A stretch of 64,000 nucleotides of DNA from Piliocolobus tephrosceles (Eukaryota > Chordata > Mammalia > Primates > Cercopithecidae): contig NC_045439.1 in the NCBI RefSeq assembly GCF_002776525.5, positions 117,967,100 through 118,031,099 on the forward strand, written 5' to 3'. The first letter of the stretch is position 1; each line of letters starts with the position of its first letter. The position numbers were made by a program, and so were the translations under genes. Shown one piece after another: positions 1 to 12,000 of this stretch. The notes beneath the pieces were generated by a model, which saw only the letters and a program-made list of their open reading frames with translations, ran no database searches and had not been told where the DNA came from.

Positions 1-84
1 CAAAGTTAAGAATTATGTCTGGGTTTACCTCAGAATGATGCAAGCAAGGAGAGATTGCTTTAGATGGAAATATTTAAAGTGTTG

Positions 85-260
85 AGGAAAAATAACTCTT
101 CAATCTAAATTCTGTGCTCTGCAAAAATTATTCTTCAAGAGTGAAGATAAAATAAATGCTTTCTCAGAAAAAAAAAAAAAAAGAGAGAGAGAGTTTATTG
201 CCACTAGACCTGCCTTGCAAGAAATGTTAAAATAATTTCATTTGAGAGAAAGAACATGAT
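85..260 (+). mobile_element. Old L1 (L1M or HAL1-like) ORF1 3'-end fragment
   Basis: The stretch around 190-232, reading as 'gccactagacctgccttgcaag', matches the conserved end of L1 ORF1 just before the ORF1 stop. The upstream part (120-165) resembles the preceding ORF1 codons. The 15-A run and GA repeat at 168-193 replace part of the coding sequence, so no frame is open. It is more diverged than the L1 that starts further right and is probably a separate, older copy. Whether it is L1M or the ORF2-less HAL1 family cannot be decided from this much sequence. Confidence 0.65.
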
Positions 261-668
261 ATAGGTCAGAAACTTAGAAATATGTGAAGAAAAGAAGGAC
301 ATCAGAAAATGAGTAAATGTATAACCAACATTTGAGAAAGTCGTTGTACAAAAGCTATATATAACAAAGGAACAAACAGAAGTGTAATCCTCTGAAAGCA
401 TCCGGAATTGAAGCCAAATGATCTTGTATTAATATAACATACATTACAGTGACATTTTCATGTGGTGAGGGAAAGTCCTAGCCAAATGAAAGTAAGATGA
501 AATATAGGTGATGGTTTCTCCAGATGAGGAAGAGTCAGCACACACACATATATACAAGCACACACCATCCCCCCACCCCCACCAAATAAGCAGTATTTCA
601 ATACTCCCAAAGAATCATACTAACCCTCCAGCAATGGATCTTGAACAAAATAAAAATTCTGAAATGAT

Positions 669-1019
669 TGATATATTAGTTCATTCTCATGCTGCTAATA
701 AAGACATATCTGAGACTAGGTAATTTTTAAAGGAAAGAGGTTTAAGGGACTCACAGTTCCACATGGCTGGGGAGGTCTCACAATTATAGCAGAAGGCAAA
801 GGGATGTCTTACATGACAACAGGCAAAAACAGCTTTTGCAGGAAAACTCCCATTTATAAAACTATCAGCTCTCAAGAGACGTATTTACTACTATGAGAAA
901 AGTATGGGGGAAAACGCTCCCATAATTCAATTATCTCCACATGGCTCTGCCCTTGTCACATGGGGATTATTATAATTCAAGGTGAGATTTGGGTGGGGAA
1001 ACACAGCCAAACAACATCA
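669..1019 (-). mobile_element. MaLR (MST-type) solo LTR inserted in L1 ORF1
   Basis: Read on the minus strand from 1019, it begins TGATGTTGTTTGGCTGTG, continues CCCACCCAAATCTC, and contains CCCCAGCCATGTGGAACTGTGAG, then CCTCTTTCC and CAGTCTCAG-like blocks ending near 672. These are hallmark segments of MST/THE1 LTRs of the ERVL-MaLR group. Length is about 350 bp, somewhat short for the family. L1 ORF1 sequence resumes directly on the other side, so it is a nested insertion. I could not find a clear 5-bp duplication, perhaps through decay. Confidence 0.88.
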
Positions 1020-1708
1020 GTAGGTAAATAATTCCAAATATAGATTATAAGGAACTCCTTTAGATTCAAGAGAAGATAAAAAAAAAAAAAAAAAAACACA
1101 CAGAAATCAGAGAAATCATTCAGAATATGAATTAAAACTTTACTAAAAGGATAGAAAAAGTCAATTAAACCATTTGAAAATAAAAATTCATTGAAAGAAT
1201 TATAAAATACAGTTAAAATATTGTAAAAAGACAAAATTAAGCAGAAGAAAAATTTCAGCACTTTAAGATTGATCTTTTGAATTAACATAGACAAAAATAA
1301 AGAAAATATAATTTTAGAAAATGAAGAAAGTCTTCAAGTAATATAAGATTATGTAAAGTGACCAAACCCATGAATAATAGGCATTCCTGAGGGAGAAGAA
1401 AATGTAAAAAGCTTGGGAAACACATTTTAGTGAATAATTTAAGAAAGCTTTTCTAGTTTAGCTAGAAAATAAAACATGTAATACAAGAAATTCAGAGATA
1501 CCTGGGAGAGACTGCAAGATGAACCTCATCAAAGAATAATCATCAAACTATCCAAAGTCAACATGAAAAAAAAAAAAAAATCCTAAAAGCAGCAAGAGAG
1601 AAGCATCTAATTACTTATAAAGGAAATCCCATCAGACTGATGAAGGATTCTTGAGCAGAAACCGTATAAGTCAGAAGAGAATGGAAGTGTATATCCAGCC
1701 TTCTTAAG

Positions 1709-1735
1709 GAAAACAAACAAACAAACAAACAAAAC
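1709..1735. repeat. (AAAC)n microsatellite
   Basis: About six units of AAAC lie within L1 ORF1 sequence, between 'ttcttaagg' and 'cccaataattc'. It is probably an expansion of an A-rich codon stretch in the old L1 copy. Confidence 0.95.
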
Positions 1736-3620
1736 CCAATAATTCTCTTTTCTGTCAAACTAAGTTTCATAAGTCAAGGAGAAATAAAGCCTTTCACAGA
1801 GAAGTAAATGCTAAGGAAATTAATCACCACTAGACCAGCCCTACAAGACATGCTCAAAGGAGTTCTAAATATGGAAATAAAAGGACAGTAGTCACCACTA
1901 TAAAAGCACACAAAAGTACAATTGTATCCTATAATGCAGTTACACAACTGAGGCTACAAATAAGTAACAATACTATGACAGGCACAGAATCTCACATATC
2001 AATATTAATCTTGAAAGTAAATAGCCTAAATGCTTCATTTAAAAGAGATAGGCTGGCACTGGATTAAGAAAAACAAGATCCAACATTGGCTGTCTATAAC
2101 AGACTCACCTAAAGGGGAAAGACATCCATACATTCAAAGGGGTGAAAAAAGATACACCATGCAAATGGAAAACAAAAATGAGCAGAAATAGCTATACTTA
2201 TATTGAACAAAATAAACTTAAATAAAAAACTTAAAAAAGGACAAAGAAGGTCATAAAGGATCCAATTCAACAAGAAGATATAAGTATCATAAACATATAT
2301 GCACCCAACATCAGAACACCCAGATCCATAAAACAAACACTTTCAGAGCTAATAAAAGAGATAAACAGCAGTTTATAGTTAGCAATAATAGTGGGGGGCT
2401 TCAGTACCGCCTTGACAGCACTAGACAGATCACTGAGACATAAAATCAACAAAGAAATGCTGGACTTAAACTGGACTTGAGGCCAAATGGACCTAACAGA
2501 CACTACAGAACATTCTACCCAACAATAGAATACATGGATTTCTTATCTTCACACAGAGCATTCTCGAAAATGGACCATATTCTTGGCCATAAAAAAAAAT
2601 CTCAATAAGTTCTAAAAATCAAAATAATATCAAGTATCTTCTTGGAACAGAGTGGAATAAAAGTAGAAGTCAAAACCAAGAAGAAGCCTCACAACTATAC
2701 AAATACATGGAAATTAAACAACTTGTTCCTGAATCATCTTTGGTTAAATAATGAAATTAAGGCAGAATTAAAAAAAAAAATGAAACAAATGAAAATACAG
2801 ACACAGCATACCCAAATCTCTGAGATATAGCAAAATATAAGAGGAAACTTCATAGCACTAAATGCCTACATCAAAGGGATAGGAAGACCTCAAATTAACA
2901 ACCTAACATATCAGCTCAAAGAACTAGAAAAACAAAGCCAAACAGACCTCAAAACTAACAGAAGAAAATAAATAATAAAGATTAGAGCAGAACCAAATGA
3001 GATTGAAACCACAAAATAAAAACCAATATAAAGGATTAATATAATATATTAATAGCTTGTTATTTGAAAAGATAAATAAAATTGTTTGATCTCTAGCTAG
3101 TTTAACCAAGAAAAAGAGAAAGAAGATTCAAATATGTACTATCAGAAATGATAAATGTGACATTTTAACTGATACCACAGAAATATGAAAGATCATCAGA
3201 AACCATCATGGGCATCTTTAGGTGCACAACTAGGAAACCTAGAGGAAGTGGACAAATTGCTGCAAACATGCAGCCTCCTAAGATTGAACAAGGGAGAAAC
3301 AGAATCCTGAACAAACCAATAATGAGTAATGAGATCAAGTTAGTAATAAAAATGTCTTCCACAAAAACAATGAAAAGCCCAGGTCCAAATGGATTCACAG
3401 CCAAATTTTACTAGACATACAAAGAAAAACTGGTGAGAATCTTAGTGAAAGCATTCCAAAAAATTGAGGAAGAAAAATTTCTCTATAACTCATTCTACAA
3501 AACCTGTATCATCCTGATTTCAAAATCAGGCAAAGACACAAGAGCAACTAAAAACTACAGGCCAATATCCCTAATGAACACAGATGAGAAACTAGCAAAA
3601 TACTAGCAAATCAAAACCAT

Positions 3621-4371
3621 TGAGGACTGAACTCTGATTTTTTTTTTTTCTCATTCAAATTCCTGTCTAAGGGACCTGGGGAGTCATGCCCTACAAATCA
3701 TAAATTCTCATCAGATGAATTTTATTTGACTCTATATATTTGACTTACTTTCCAACCCGACTCTGGCATAACATTATGAGACAAGGAAGAAAATAGAAAC
3801 ATTTTACCCCAAATCATCTTTCTTTGCCATATTTTGAAATGGTCCTGCAGAACTCTTCTTTGTGGGGGAAAATTTGCATATGTAAAGAATCTCTATTAAA
3901 CTTAGCTAGATCTTTTTCTTCCAGACCCTTCCAATCCTAAAGAGATTAACTAAGATCTAAATAGGAAATATTTGTCAGCTATTGTCTCTAAGGGCAGCCA
4001 TTATAAGAGTTCAAAATAAATTTGATCTCCATTATCTTTATCTTAACCTGAACATTCCCTTTCTATCAATCCCAGGTCTTTAGACAAACTCAACCAATTG
4101 TCAACCAGAAAATGTTTAAATTCACCTATAGGCTGGAAGCCCCCACACTTTGAATTTTCCTGCCTTTCTGGACTAAACCAATATGTTTCTTAAATGTATT
4201 TGATTGATGTCTCATGCCTCTCTAAAATGTATAAAACCAAGCTGTGCCTAGACAACCTGGGGCACATGTTCTTGGGACCTCCTGAGGGCTGTATCATGGG
4301 CCATGGTCACTCATATTTGGCTCAAAATAAATCTCTTCAAATATTTTACAGAGTTTGACTCTTCATTGACA
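3621..4371 (+). mobile_element. ERV1-class solo LTR (MER4-like) with CCAT duplications
   Basis: Starts TGAGGACTGAAC and ends TTCATTGACA (TG...CA ends). It is bordered by identical CCAT at 3617-3620 and 4372-4375, the 4-bp duplication expected of a gammaretrovirus-like (class I) element. L1 ORF2 is continuous across it. It contains a TATA-like box ('tgtataaaaccaagctg' at about 4228), the block 'gacctcctgagggctgt', and an AATAAA signal (4325-4331 region) near the 3' end, so transcription would read on the + strand. The MER4 family is suggested by the TATA-to-R block; the exact subfamily is uncertain. No internal viral genes are present. Confidence 0.88.
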
Positions 4372-5245
4372 CCATAAGCGCATCAAGAAGATCATACACC
4401 ACAATCAAGTAGGTCTTATTTCAGGGATGCAAAGAAGGTTCAACATTTGGAAGTCAATACATGTATTTCGTCAGATAAATAGAATAAAAATAAAACTACA
4501 TTATCATTGCAATAGATGCAGAGAAAGTTTTTTGATAAAATCCAACATCCCTTCATGGTAAAAAACCTCAACAGGCTAGGCATTGAAGAAATATACCTCA
4601 AAATAATAAAAGGCATATACTACACGCCCAGAGCCCACATCACACTGAATAGGGAAAGGTTTAAATCATTCTTCCTTAGAACTGAAACAAGACAAAGATG
4701 TCCATTTTCACCACTCCTATTCAACACAGTACTGGAAGTCCTTGCCCAAGCAATCAAGCAAGGGAAAATTTAAAATGCATTTCTCTGTAGAGAAAACTCT
4801 GTAGACTCCCGCAAAAGATACCTAAATTTGATAAATTACTTTGGTAAAGTTTCAGGGTACAAAATCAATATATAAAAATAAGTAGCATTTATATACACCA
4901 ATAATGTTCAATATGAGAACCAAATCAAGAACTCAATCCCATTTATAATAGCTACAAAGGATAATGAATATCTAAAAACACATCTAACCAAAAAGGTGAA
5001 AGATCTCCGTAAGAAGAACACAAGACATTAGTGATAGAATGTAGATGACACAAACAAATGGAAACACATTTCATGCTTATGAATTGGAAGAACTAATATT
5101 ATTAAAAAGACCATACTTCACAAAGCAATCTAGATTCAATGCCATTTCTATGAAATTACTAATGTGATTTTTCACAGAATTAGAAAACACAATCCTAACA
5201 TTTATATGAAACCAGGAGAGAGATTTAATAGCAAAGCAATCCAAA

Positions 5246-5260
5246 GGGGGGGGGGGGGGG
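5246..5260. repeat. G15 homopolymer inside L1 ORF2
   Basis: Fifteen consecutive G between 'atccaaa' and 'aactgcagg'. Normal L1 sequence here is A-rich and encodes the ORF2 C-terminal region. Such a run is rare in primate DNA and prone to sequencing or assembly length error. Confidence 0.95.
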
Positions 5261-6312
5261 AACTGCAGGTATCACATTTCCTAACTTCAATTTTACTATA
5301 AGTCTATAGTAACAAAAACAGTGTAGAACTGGTACAAAAATAGACACATAGATCAATGGAATAAAATAGAGGACCCAGAGAGAAAGCCACTTACTTAAAA
5401 CCAACTGATCTTTGACAAAATCAGCAAACATATACAATGTGGAAAGGACACCCTATTGGGTGCTGAAGACATTGGATTACCACATGCAGAAGAATGAAAC
5501 TGGGTTCTATCTCTCATCATACTCCCAAATTAACTGTTGTTGGATTAAATACTTAAATATAAGACTTGAAACTATAATAATCCTAGAAAAAAACCTAGGA
5601 AAAGCTCTTCTAGCCACTGACCTGGGCAAAGGACTTATGAGTAAGATCTCAAAAGGATATGCAAAAGTAGACAAAGGGGACTTAATTTATTTAAAAAGCT
5701 TCTGCACAACAAAAGATGTAATCAACAGAGAAAACAGACACCTAAAGAATGGCAGAAAATATTTATGAACCATGCAGTGACAAAGGACTAATAGCCAGAA
5801 TCTACAAAGAACTCAAGACACAACTCAATGAGAAAAAAAATCCCATTAAATGTGGACAAACAATATGAACAGATGTTTCTCAGAAGAAATACACGTGGCC
5901 AAGAAACCTATGAAAAAAATGGTCAACATCACTAATCATCCCAGAAATGCAAATTAAAACTACAGTGAGTTACCACCTCACACCAGTGAGAATGGCTATT
6001 ATCAAAAATTTAAAAACTACAGACACTGGCAAGGATGCAGAATAAAAGTGAATGCTTATATACTTTTGATGGAGTTGTAACTTACTACAACCTTTATGGA
6101 ATACAGTATGAAGATTTCTGAAAGATCTAAAAATGGAACCACCGTCCAACCCAGGACTCCTGCTACTGGGTATCTACCTAATAAAAAAGTAACTGTTATG
6201 TCCAAAAGATGCCTGAACTCATATGATTATCACAGCACTATCCTCAATAGCAAAGTCATGGAAATGACTGTATCCATCAATAGATGACTGGATAAAGAAA
6301 ATGTGAGATATA

Positions 6313-6335
6313 TACACACACACACACACACACAC
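6313..6335. repeat. (CA)n microsatellite in L1 ORF2
   Basis: Eleven CA units, followed by 'gccacatatatatg', located where L1 has a naturally alternating 'cacatatacacc' segment. A local expansion. Confidence 0.95.
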
Positions 6336-6884
6336 GCCACATATATATGTCATGGAATACTACACAGGCACAAAAAGAATGAAGTCATGTCTTTTGCATC
6401 AACATGCACGGATCTGGAGGCCGTTATCCTGAATGAAATAACTTAAAAACAGAAAATAAAATGCTACATCTTCTCACTCGTAAGTGGGAGCTAAACAATG
6501 TGTACACAGGGATGTATAAAGTTGAGTAATAGACACTGGGGATGCCAAAAGAGGGGATGCTGGGAGGCGCTGAGGGTTGAAAAATTATCCATTGGGTACA
6601 GTGTTTACTATTCAGGTGATGGTTACACTAGGAGCCCAGACATCACCACAATGTAGTATATCCATGTAGCAAACCTGCACATATATACTTTGAATCTGTA
6701 AAAATAAAAAAAAAAAAAAGAAACAAAAGTGACAAACAGCAAGTGATGTTAATTTTCTCCTTCAAGGATCTCATACTTCAGTGTGGAAAATACATTAAAA
6801 AACAAATAATTGTATATTTTGATGTATGTATTATACATACAATTATTTACATTTAGTTATCTATTATTCTAGAAATTAACTATC

Positions 6885-7084
6885 AAAAAGAATTGCCTAA
6901 ACACTAAAATATTATCAAATAAACACTAAAATATTATAATAGAGCAACCATGTAATTATGATCAAATTCTGTCCAGAAGTTTGCTTAGGATAGATACTAA
7001 ACTATACAGGATATAGGGCTGAAAATAAAATTATCCCAAGGAAACCATGAAAAAAAAAAAAAAAAAAAAAAAAGAATTGCCTAA
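6885..7084 (+). mobile_element. Polyadenylated retro-insertion with 16-bp target-site duplications
   Basis: AAAAAGAATTGCCTAA occurs at 6885-6900 and again at 7069-7084, flanking a 168-bp insert (6901-7068) that ends in an A tract (7050-7073, partly shared with the duplication). An AATAAA hexamer at about 7024 lies some 20 bp before the tail. Duplication, tail and signal together are the signature of L1-mediated retrotransposition of a polyadenylated RNA. The insert body is not Alu or L1 as far as I can recognise. It begins with an imperfect 22-bp tandem repeat (6900-6941). It looks like a 5'-truncated 3'UTR retrocopy; the source transcript is unknown. Confidence 0.75.
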
Positions 7085-8696
7085 CTTGCCTAATATCAGG
7101 TTAGGCAATGTTCTTGGAAAAACTGGAAACAGGTTCAGAAATATGAAAACAAAGATTTCCTTTTACCAAATATATGTGGACCCCATGATTCTTAGTCCTT
7201 TATAAAATATGCTCTTAAAAAGGCAGAAGATCATCAACAGGTTTGAGCATGTTGTCATTTGGAAAACAGCATCCAATTCATTTATCTCTTCAACAGATAT
7301 TTATTCGGAAGCTACTATGTGCCTTAAATAAATGCAGTCGTTCACTTAGATAAAAATAATAAACATATTGTACTCAGAGTAAAACTGTTATGCTGAGGAG
7401 TTAAATTAAAAGATAAATCAGATTTTCAGTGGTTCTTAAACTAGTAACCATTAAAAATAATGCCTGTTATTTTACCTTTGCTTTTTGTTATACTATTCTG
7501 TTGTGTACAACTGAATTATAAACTGAAAGGTGTTTGTAGAATTTTGTTCATATTTATGGTATTTTAAACTGTTTTTGTTATTAAGAAACATTAATTTTTC
7601 CCATGGCTGAGTGATAATATAATGGAAAATATTTTGTATATTAATGGTTATAGTTGAGATATTTTCAAATATCATCTTGTATTGTCTTAGAACCTTATTG
7701 AGTCCGTGGGCCAATACTCAACATTTATATTTTTCTATTAATCAATCATCTTATTGATTATTACATACACCATATTTCCTAATTTTAAAATTTTTGTTTA
7801 GGCTGTCCCTCCCACCTTGATAGCTTTTCAGTGGATCCAGAGACCTTCTAATCTATAGGGTTAGGAGCACATATTTAACATGGTCCATAAATACTTTTTG
7901 AAAATTCAAGCTATAATGCTTATATTTATTTTGAAGTCCTATTTTATAGTGAAAATTACAGTCAAACTATACATAATTCTGTGATAATTTTATATTAAAG
8001 AGTTGATGACTCATCTAGATTGGAAATGTTAAGTTATTTACAGATCAGTTAACAATATCAGTATTTATTAATTATATATTAATTAGTATTTTCATGTCAA
8101 GGTATACTTTTCTGATATTAATGACAATCTAGATTTTTTTATGTTCCAAGTAAAAGCACAATTTTAAAAAATTATCTTATTTATTCTCTTCTGTTTTATT
8201 GTAAGGTATGACAATATATCTCAGCTTGATTATTTTATTACTATACAACAAATGTCCACAATGTATGATTATTATGACAGGTTTCAGATTGTAGCTTGTA
8301 TTATTCCAGCAACATGACTAATGAACCTGTCAACTTTTAACATTAAAAGTTTGTGAAACTGTTAAACTATTGGTGGTTGAATTGAAAGATGATTTATAAA
8401 TAATCTTGGCACATGAAAAAAGGAATATAAATGCAAATTCAAAATATGAACTTCACATATATATTCATTTACATATAGAGTATAAACACAAAAGCACACT
8501 ACACACACACACAAGCCCAAGCTTCAACATACCCAATAGATTCAGTGACACATTATATATAGATAATTTCAAAAGGATTAATAAGTATATTTAGTTTTAA
8601 AATAAAAGTGAATATCTTTATACTTACATCTCTATAAATTCAAAATTATGCAAGAATTTATTCAACAGTTATATACCACTTATAAAAGAATAATCA
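7085..8696. other. Unclassified AT-rich DNA with a possible L2 fragment
   Basis: Right of the retro-insertion there is a 10-bp inverted repeat (7076-7085 with 7100-7109). The part 7280-7325 ('caacagatatttattcgg ... actatgtgcc') resembles the 3' end of L2 on the + strand. A short CA run lies at 8501-8512. The rest shows no repeat or frame I recognise. Confidence 0.5.
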
Positions 8697-8977
8697 GGCC
8701 GGGCGCGGTGGCTCAAGCCTGTAATCCCAGCACTTTGGGAGGCCGAGACGGGCGGATCACAAGGTCAGGAGAGCGAGACCATCCTGGCTAACACGGTGAT
8801 ACCCCGTCTCTACTAAAAATACAAAAAAACTAGCCGGGCGAGGTGGCGGGCGCCTGTAGTCCCAGCTACTCGGGAGGCTGAGGCAGGAGAATGGCGTGAA
8901 CCCGGGAGGCGGAGCTTGCAGTGAGCTGAGATCCGGCCACCACACTTCAGCCTGGGCCACAGAGCAAGACTCTGTCT

Positions 8978-9011
<34 letters not shown>
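8697..9011 (+). mobile_element. Young AluY of Old World monkey type
   Basis: Full-length dimeric Alu from GGCCGGGCGCGGTGGCTC to a 33-A tail (8979-9011). Diagnostic differences from the human AluY consensus are CTCAAGCC instead of CTCACGCC, CTAGCCGGGCGAGG, and GATCCGGCCA in the right arm; I associate these with the AluYR lineage of cercopithecids. The flanks are AAAAGAATAATCA (ending 8696) and AAAAAAATAATCA (ending 9017), a near-perfect duplication. The low divergence and long pure tail suggest a recent, possibly lineage-specific insertion. The CCACCACACTTCAG part differs slightly from the family consensus. Confidence 0.93.
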
Positions 9012-9013
<2 letters not shown>

Positions 9014-9017
9014 ATCA

Positions 9018-12000
9018 TTCATGGATCTTTCTGAGAAATACTTCTCAGAAAGTATTATATTAATTTATAAAATCTATATTTTTAGTTATAAAGATTAGCA
9101 TTGATTTTTTTCATAACATATTAATAATGTTTCCTTAATAATATTTTACATAATCTGCATTTGAAATTTTTTTTGTCCATGAATGATTTTTCATGGGATA
9201 ATATAGCAAATATTTATTCAGCATGTAATGTGTACAAAAGATTCTTGGGTATATAAGAAATATAAGAACATTTTAAGCATTGAGGGGAGATATATTTTGA
9301 AAAATAAGAAACACTAACAAATTAATTAAAATTCTATTTATAGCACAGATTTTCCATACTCAGATTGAAGAGTTGTGCTAATGTTTCTACCATGTAAATA
9401 TAAGCTTTCCAAATGTAATAGAAAACAAAATATATTAGTATCACATACTTAGCCTCAATAATTTAATATAAATATCTTAATTTAGGTCAAGCACAGTCTT
9501 GAATTCCACATTGCAAATATATTATACTTTTAAAATTTTCTCAAAACTTCCACATTCAAACCATAAAGAATGCAATAATAAAATCAGCTGCCATTGAACC
9601 ATAGTGTACATTGGGTTTATGTATTCTGAAATCTTTATGACTGGCTTATGGTTATCATGAAGGAAATGTGCTTGTGTTGCACAAAATATTTATACTTAAT
9701 TCCTGCCAAATCACTTTTGAAACTTATAAAGTATGACTCACTTGAAAAACATTGAGTGCTGTAGAAATTCAAAGGTATTTGAAAGTGAGTCATTGAGAAC
9801 AGCAGTTCAGCAAAGAGAACATGATACGCTGTTCCCTGTGGCTCAATCAAATACTGGATAAAGTCTCAAAGGCTGAGGCTAGATATTGAATACCTAGAGT
9901 AGAACACTGTGACATTAAGCTCAATTATAAACCAAGTTCTATATTTTTTACCTTCTGGCAAAACTATTTCAGTGCCAGTCACCATTAATTCTTTCCGAAA
10001 GTGTAAAAAAATCTGCTGAAAATTCTCGAAGAATATAAATTTCTTTGAAAAGATTGACAAGGTCATATCACATTATGATTTAGAACCAAATGATTTAAGC
10101 CTTTGCATTTTCATGAACTTCTAGTGGTTGACGATGACACACTGATATGATTGAAGTGTTGTAAGTGAAATAAAAATCTTGTGGTGCTGGGAAAGGAGTC
10201 ATTTATGTATTAACTATTTCCAGGCTTTCATGACTATTGTAAAGATTTTGATTAACATTACAAAATAAATGAAGGCTATGTTTTTTTTTTTTTTTTTAAA
10301 TAGCAGAAAATACTATCTTCTTAGTAGCAGAAAGTATTTGACACTACTGCTATCCTCTTAGTTGAAGAAACAGTTTAACTGGTCTCTTGATAAATGCACT
10401 TATTGGCTGGGGTGGGGGGCACAGTACTGACATTTTCATGGAAAGACATCAACAATGAATGATGAAAACCTACACAATTTTATCTAATTATTACAAGAAG
10501 TGAATAGAGTTTCAAGAGATTTTTAAAGCACAGCTACAACATATAATTTGGTTTGTATATTTATATAGCATATATATGTTGCAGCAGGTCATTTCTGATT
10601 CTAGCTTCAATTCTTACAGACAGACATCAGAAAAGTCATATAATTATCCTAACTGGTCTATAATAATGATGCAATAATATTATATTCCATCTAGATAATA
10701 TTACTACTATATTATTAGCAAGATGAATCATTATGTATTTTCACTATGAACTAATATTGTACATCGGATCATGAATTTGGGAAAAGTAAATGGAAAATGT
10801 AGACAGAAATACATTATTTAGAAGTTGAATCACTGCATACTATCTATTACCTCTGAAACTGCATTATTGCCACTATATTTACAAAATTATGTTTTTATTT
10901 GTGTGTGTGTGTGTGTGTAAGTACACATACATGTATCTGTCATTTCATCATCATTGACTTGGGTATGAGTCATTAAAAATGTTTGGCATTTAGATTGAAA
11001 TATTAACTTAAATTTTAAGACATTTTGAAAAGATCTATAAAATGTTTAAATTTTGATTCCATTAATCACACAAGGTTAATAACAGAGATTATCACAGCAT
11101 ATTCTTGGGTCTAATAGTTATTCTGGAATTGTTCTGTTCAGGGCCCACTCATTAAAGCAAAAATGTCTCTACTTAAGAATTCTTAAAAAGTGAATGCTTG
11201 CTTTCAGATACTCCAGTGAATTCTAAACAAGCCATAGTAAACAAAGAGATTCTTCATTTGTCAGAGGAAACACGGGATTGAAATGTTGATCAGAATTTAC
11301 CTCTGTCTTTATGTTTACTATTCTTTTTAGATTCTCTCTTTTGTGCAACATTTAATATTTTATTTTAAAGCATATGTCGAATGCCTATTCATTAGTAGAC
11401 ATAGTTCTAAATGCTGAAAAACAATGTGCAAATACATAGCATTTCCCTCACCTGGGGGAAACTTCATAAGGAAGATGCTAATTTTCAGTAAAAGTAACAT
11501 ATAGAAGATGGGCAGGCATTTTCAATAGTACTTTACTTAAATCCTATATAAAACCTACAGAAGAGTTCAAATCTCTGTTCATATTTTCAATGATAAATAT
11601 TCAAGTGAATAAAGTATTTAGGAATTTTAAAGTATTATGCAAAGAATGATGAAAATCTAGTGCCCCAAATATACACAAGTTTTAATGTATTTTCATTTCA
11701 TTTCATTTTTTATTTTACTTTCCTTGATGTTATGTCAAAGCATTAGAGGAAAAGTACACTCCATTTTTTGGGAGACCTTTTATTATCTGATCAAATAAAC
11801 GAGATTTTCAGTATTTGCATGGGAATAGATGAAGGACCCCCAATTCTTATAATGTGATAATATAGATCTACTCTTTATTATTTCTTGGAAACTAGCTTGT
11901 TTTTGCACCACCATTTCCACATCTGAATAATTTAGCAAATTAAAAAGTTACAAAGGGAATAGCCCTGCAGCACTTGACTGCAAGTGAATAGAACAAAACT

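Larger units (their letters stand above)
600..1915 (+). pseudogene. L1 ORF1 remnant, split by an LTR
   Basis: ORF1 encodes the L1 RNA-binding coiled-coil protein. Recognisable blocks are the segment just before the LTR (620-668), the coiled-coil coding part after it (1020-1290), and the C-terminal part (1500-1860), including 'cccatcagactgatgaagg' at 1628 and 'gccctacaagacatgctcaa' at 1839. Poly-A runs (1078-1096, 1568-1580) and an (AAAC)n run (1709-1735) lie inside former codons. The frame is disrupted throughout and there is no coding potential. Confidence 0.8.
1975..6493 (+). pseudogene. L1 ORF2 pseudogene (endonuclease-reverse transcriptase)
   Basis: ORF2 supplies the nicking endonuclease and reverse transcriptase for L1 target-primed insertion. 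The start ATG is at about 1975 ('atgacaggcacagaatctc'), and the stop is in 'gggagctaaacaatg' near 6493. The endonuclease region covers about 1975-2700 and the RT region about 3350-4900. The frame at 4516-4773 still reads as RT (residues such as FDKIQHPFM and SPLLFNTVLEVL), and 5412-5768 matches the C-terminal part. The segment that should encode the FADD catalytic motif after 4770 is missing. An ERV1 LTR sits in the frame at 3621-4371, and a G15 run replaces codons at 5246. It is dead. Confidence 0.9.
600..6720 (+). mobile_element. Long sense-strand L1 (L1PB/L1MA-like), interrupted by two LTRs
   Basis: Order on the + strand: ORF1 (from about 600), short inter-ORF, ORF2 (from about 1975), a 3'UTR and a terminal A-rich tail ending near 6719. 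The 3'UTR (6530-6700) has the 'gggttgaaaaattatccattgggta' type block and 'catgtagcaaacctgcac' typical of L1PB/L1MA copies rather than the youngest L1PA. It is interrupted by an MST-type LTR (669-1019) and an ERV1 LTR (3621-4371), so it predates both. Both reading frames are broken by many stops and indels. The 5' end is not sharply visible, and no flanking duplication was found. Confidence 0.9.

Noticed and set aside
669..1019. Search for a 5-bp duplication around the MST-type LTR
   Set aside because: Neighbouring pentamers do not match at any reasonable boundary; LTR call kept on sequence similarity alone.
8757..9022. Minus-strand frames with a plausible protein look (e.g. SLQAPPPGFTPFSCLSLPSS)
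   Set aside because: Well-known translation of antisense Alu; not coding here.
10281..10297. T17 run considered as the tail of an antisense retrocopy
   Set aside because: No flanking duplication or recognisable body could be found on its right side.
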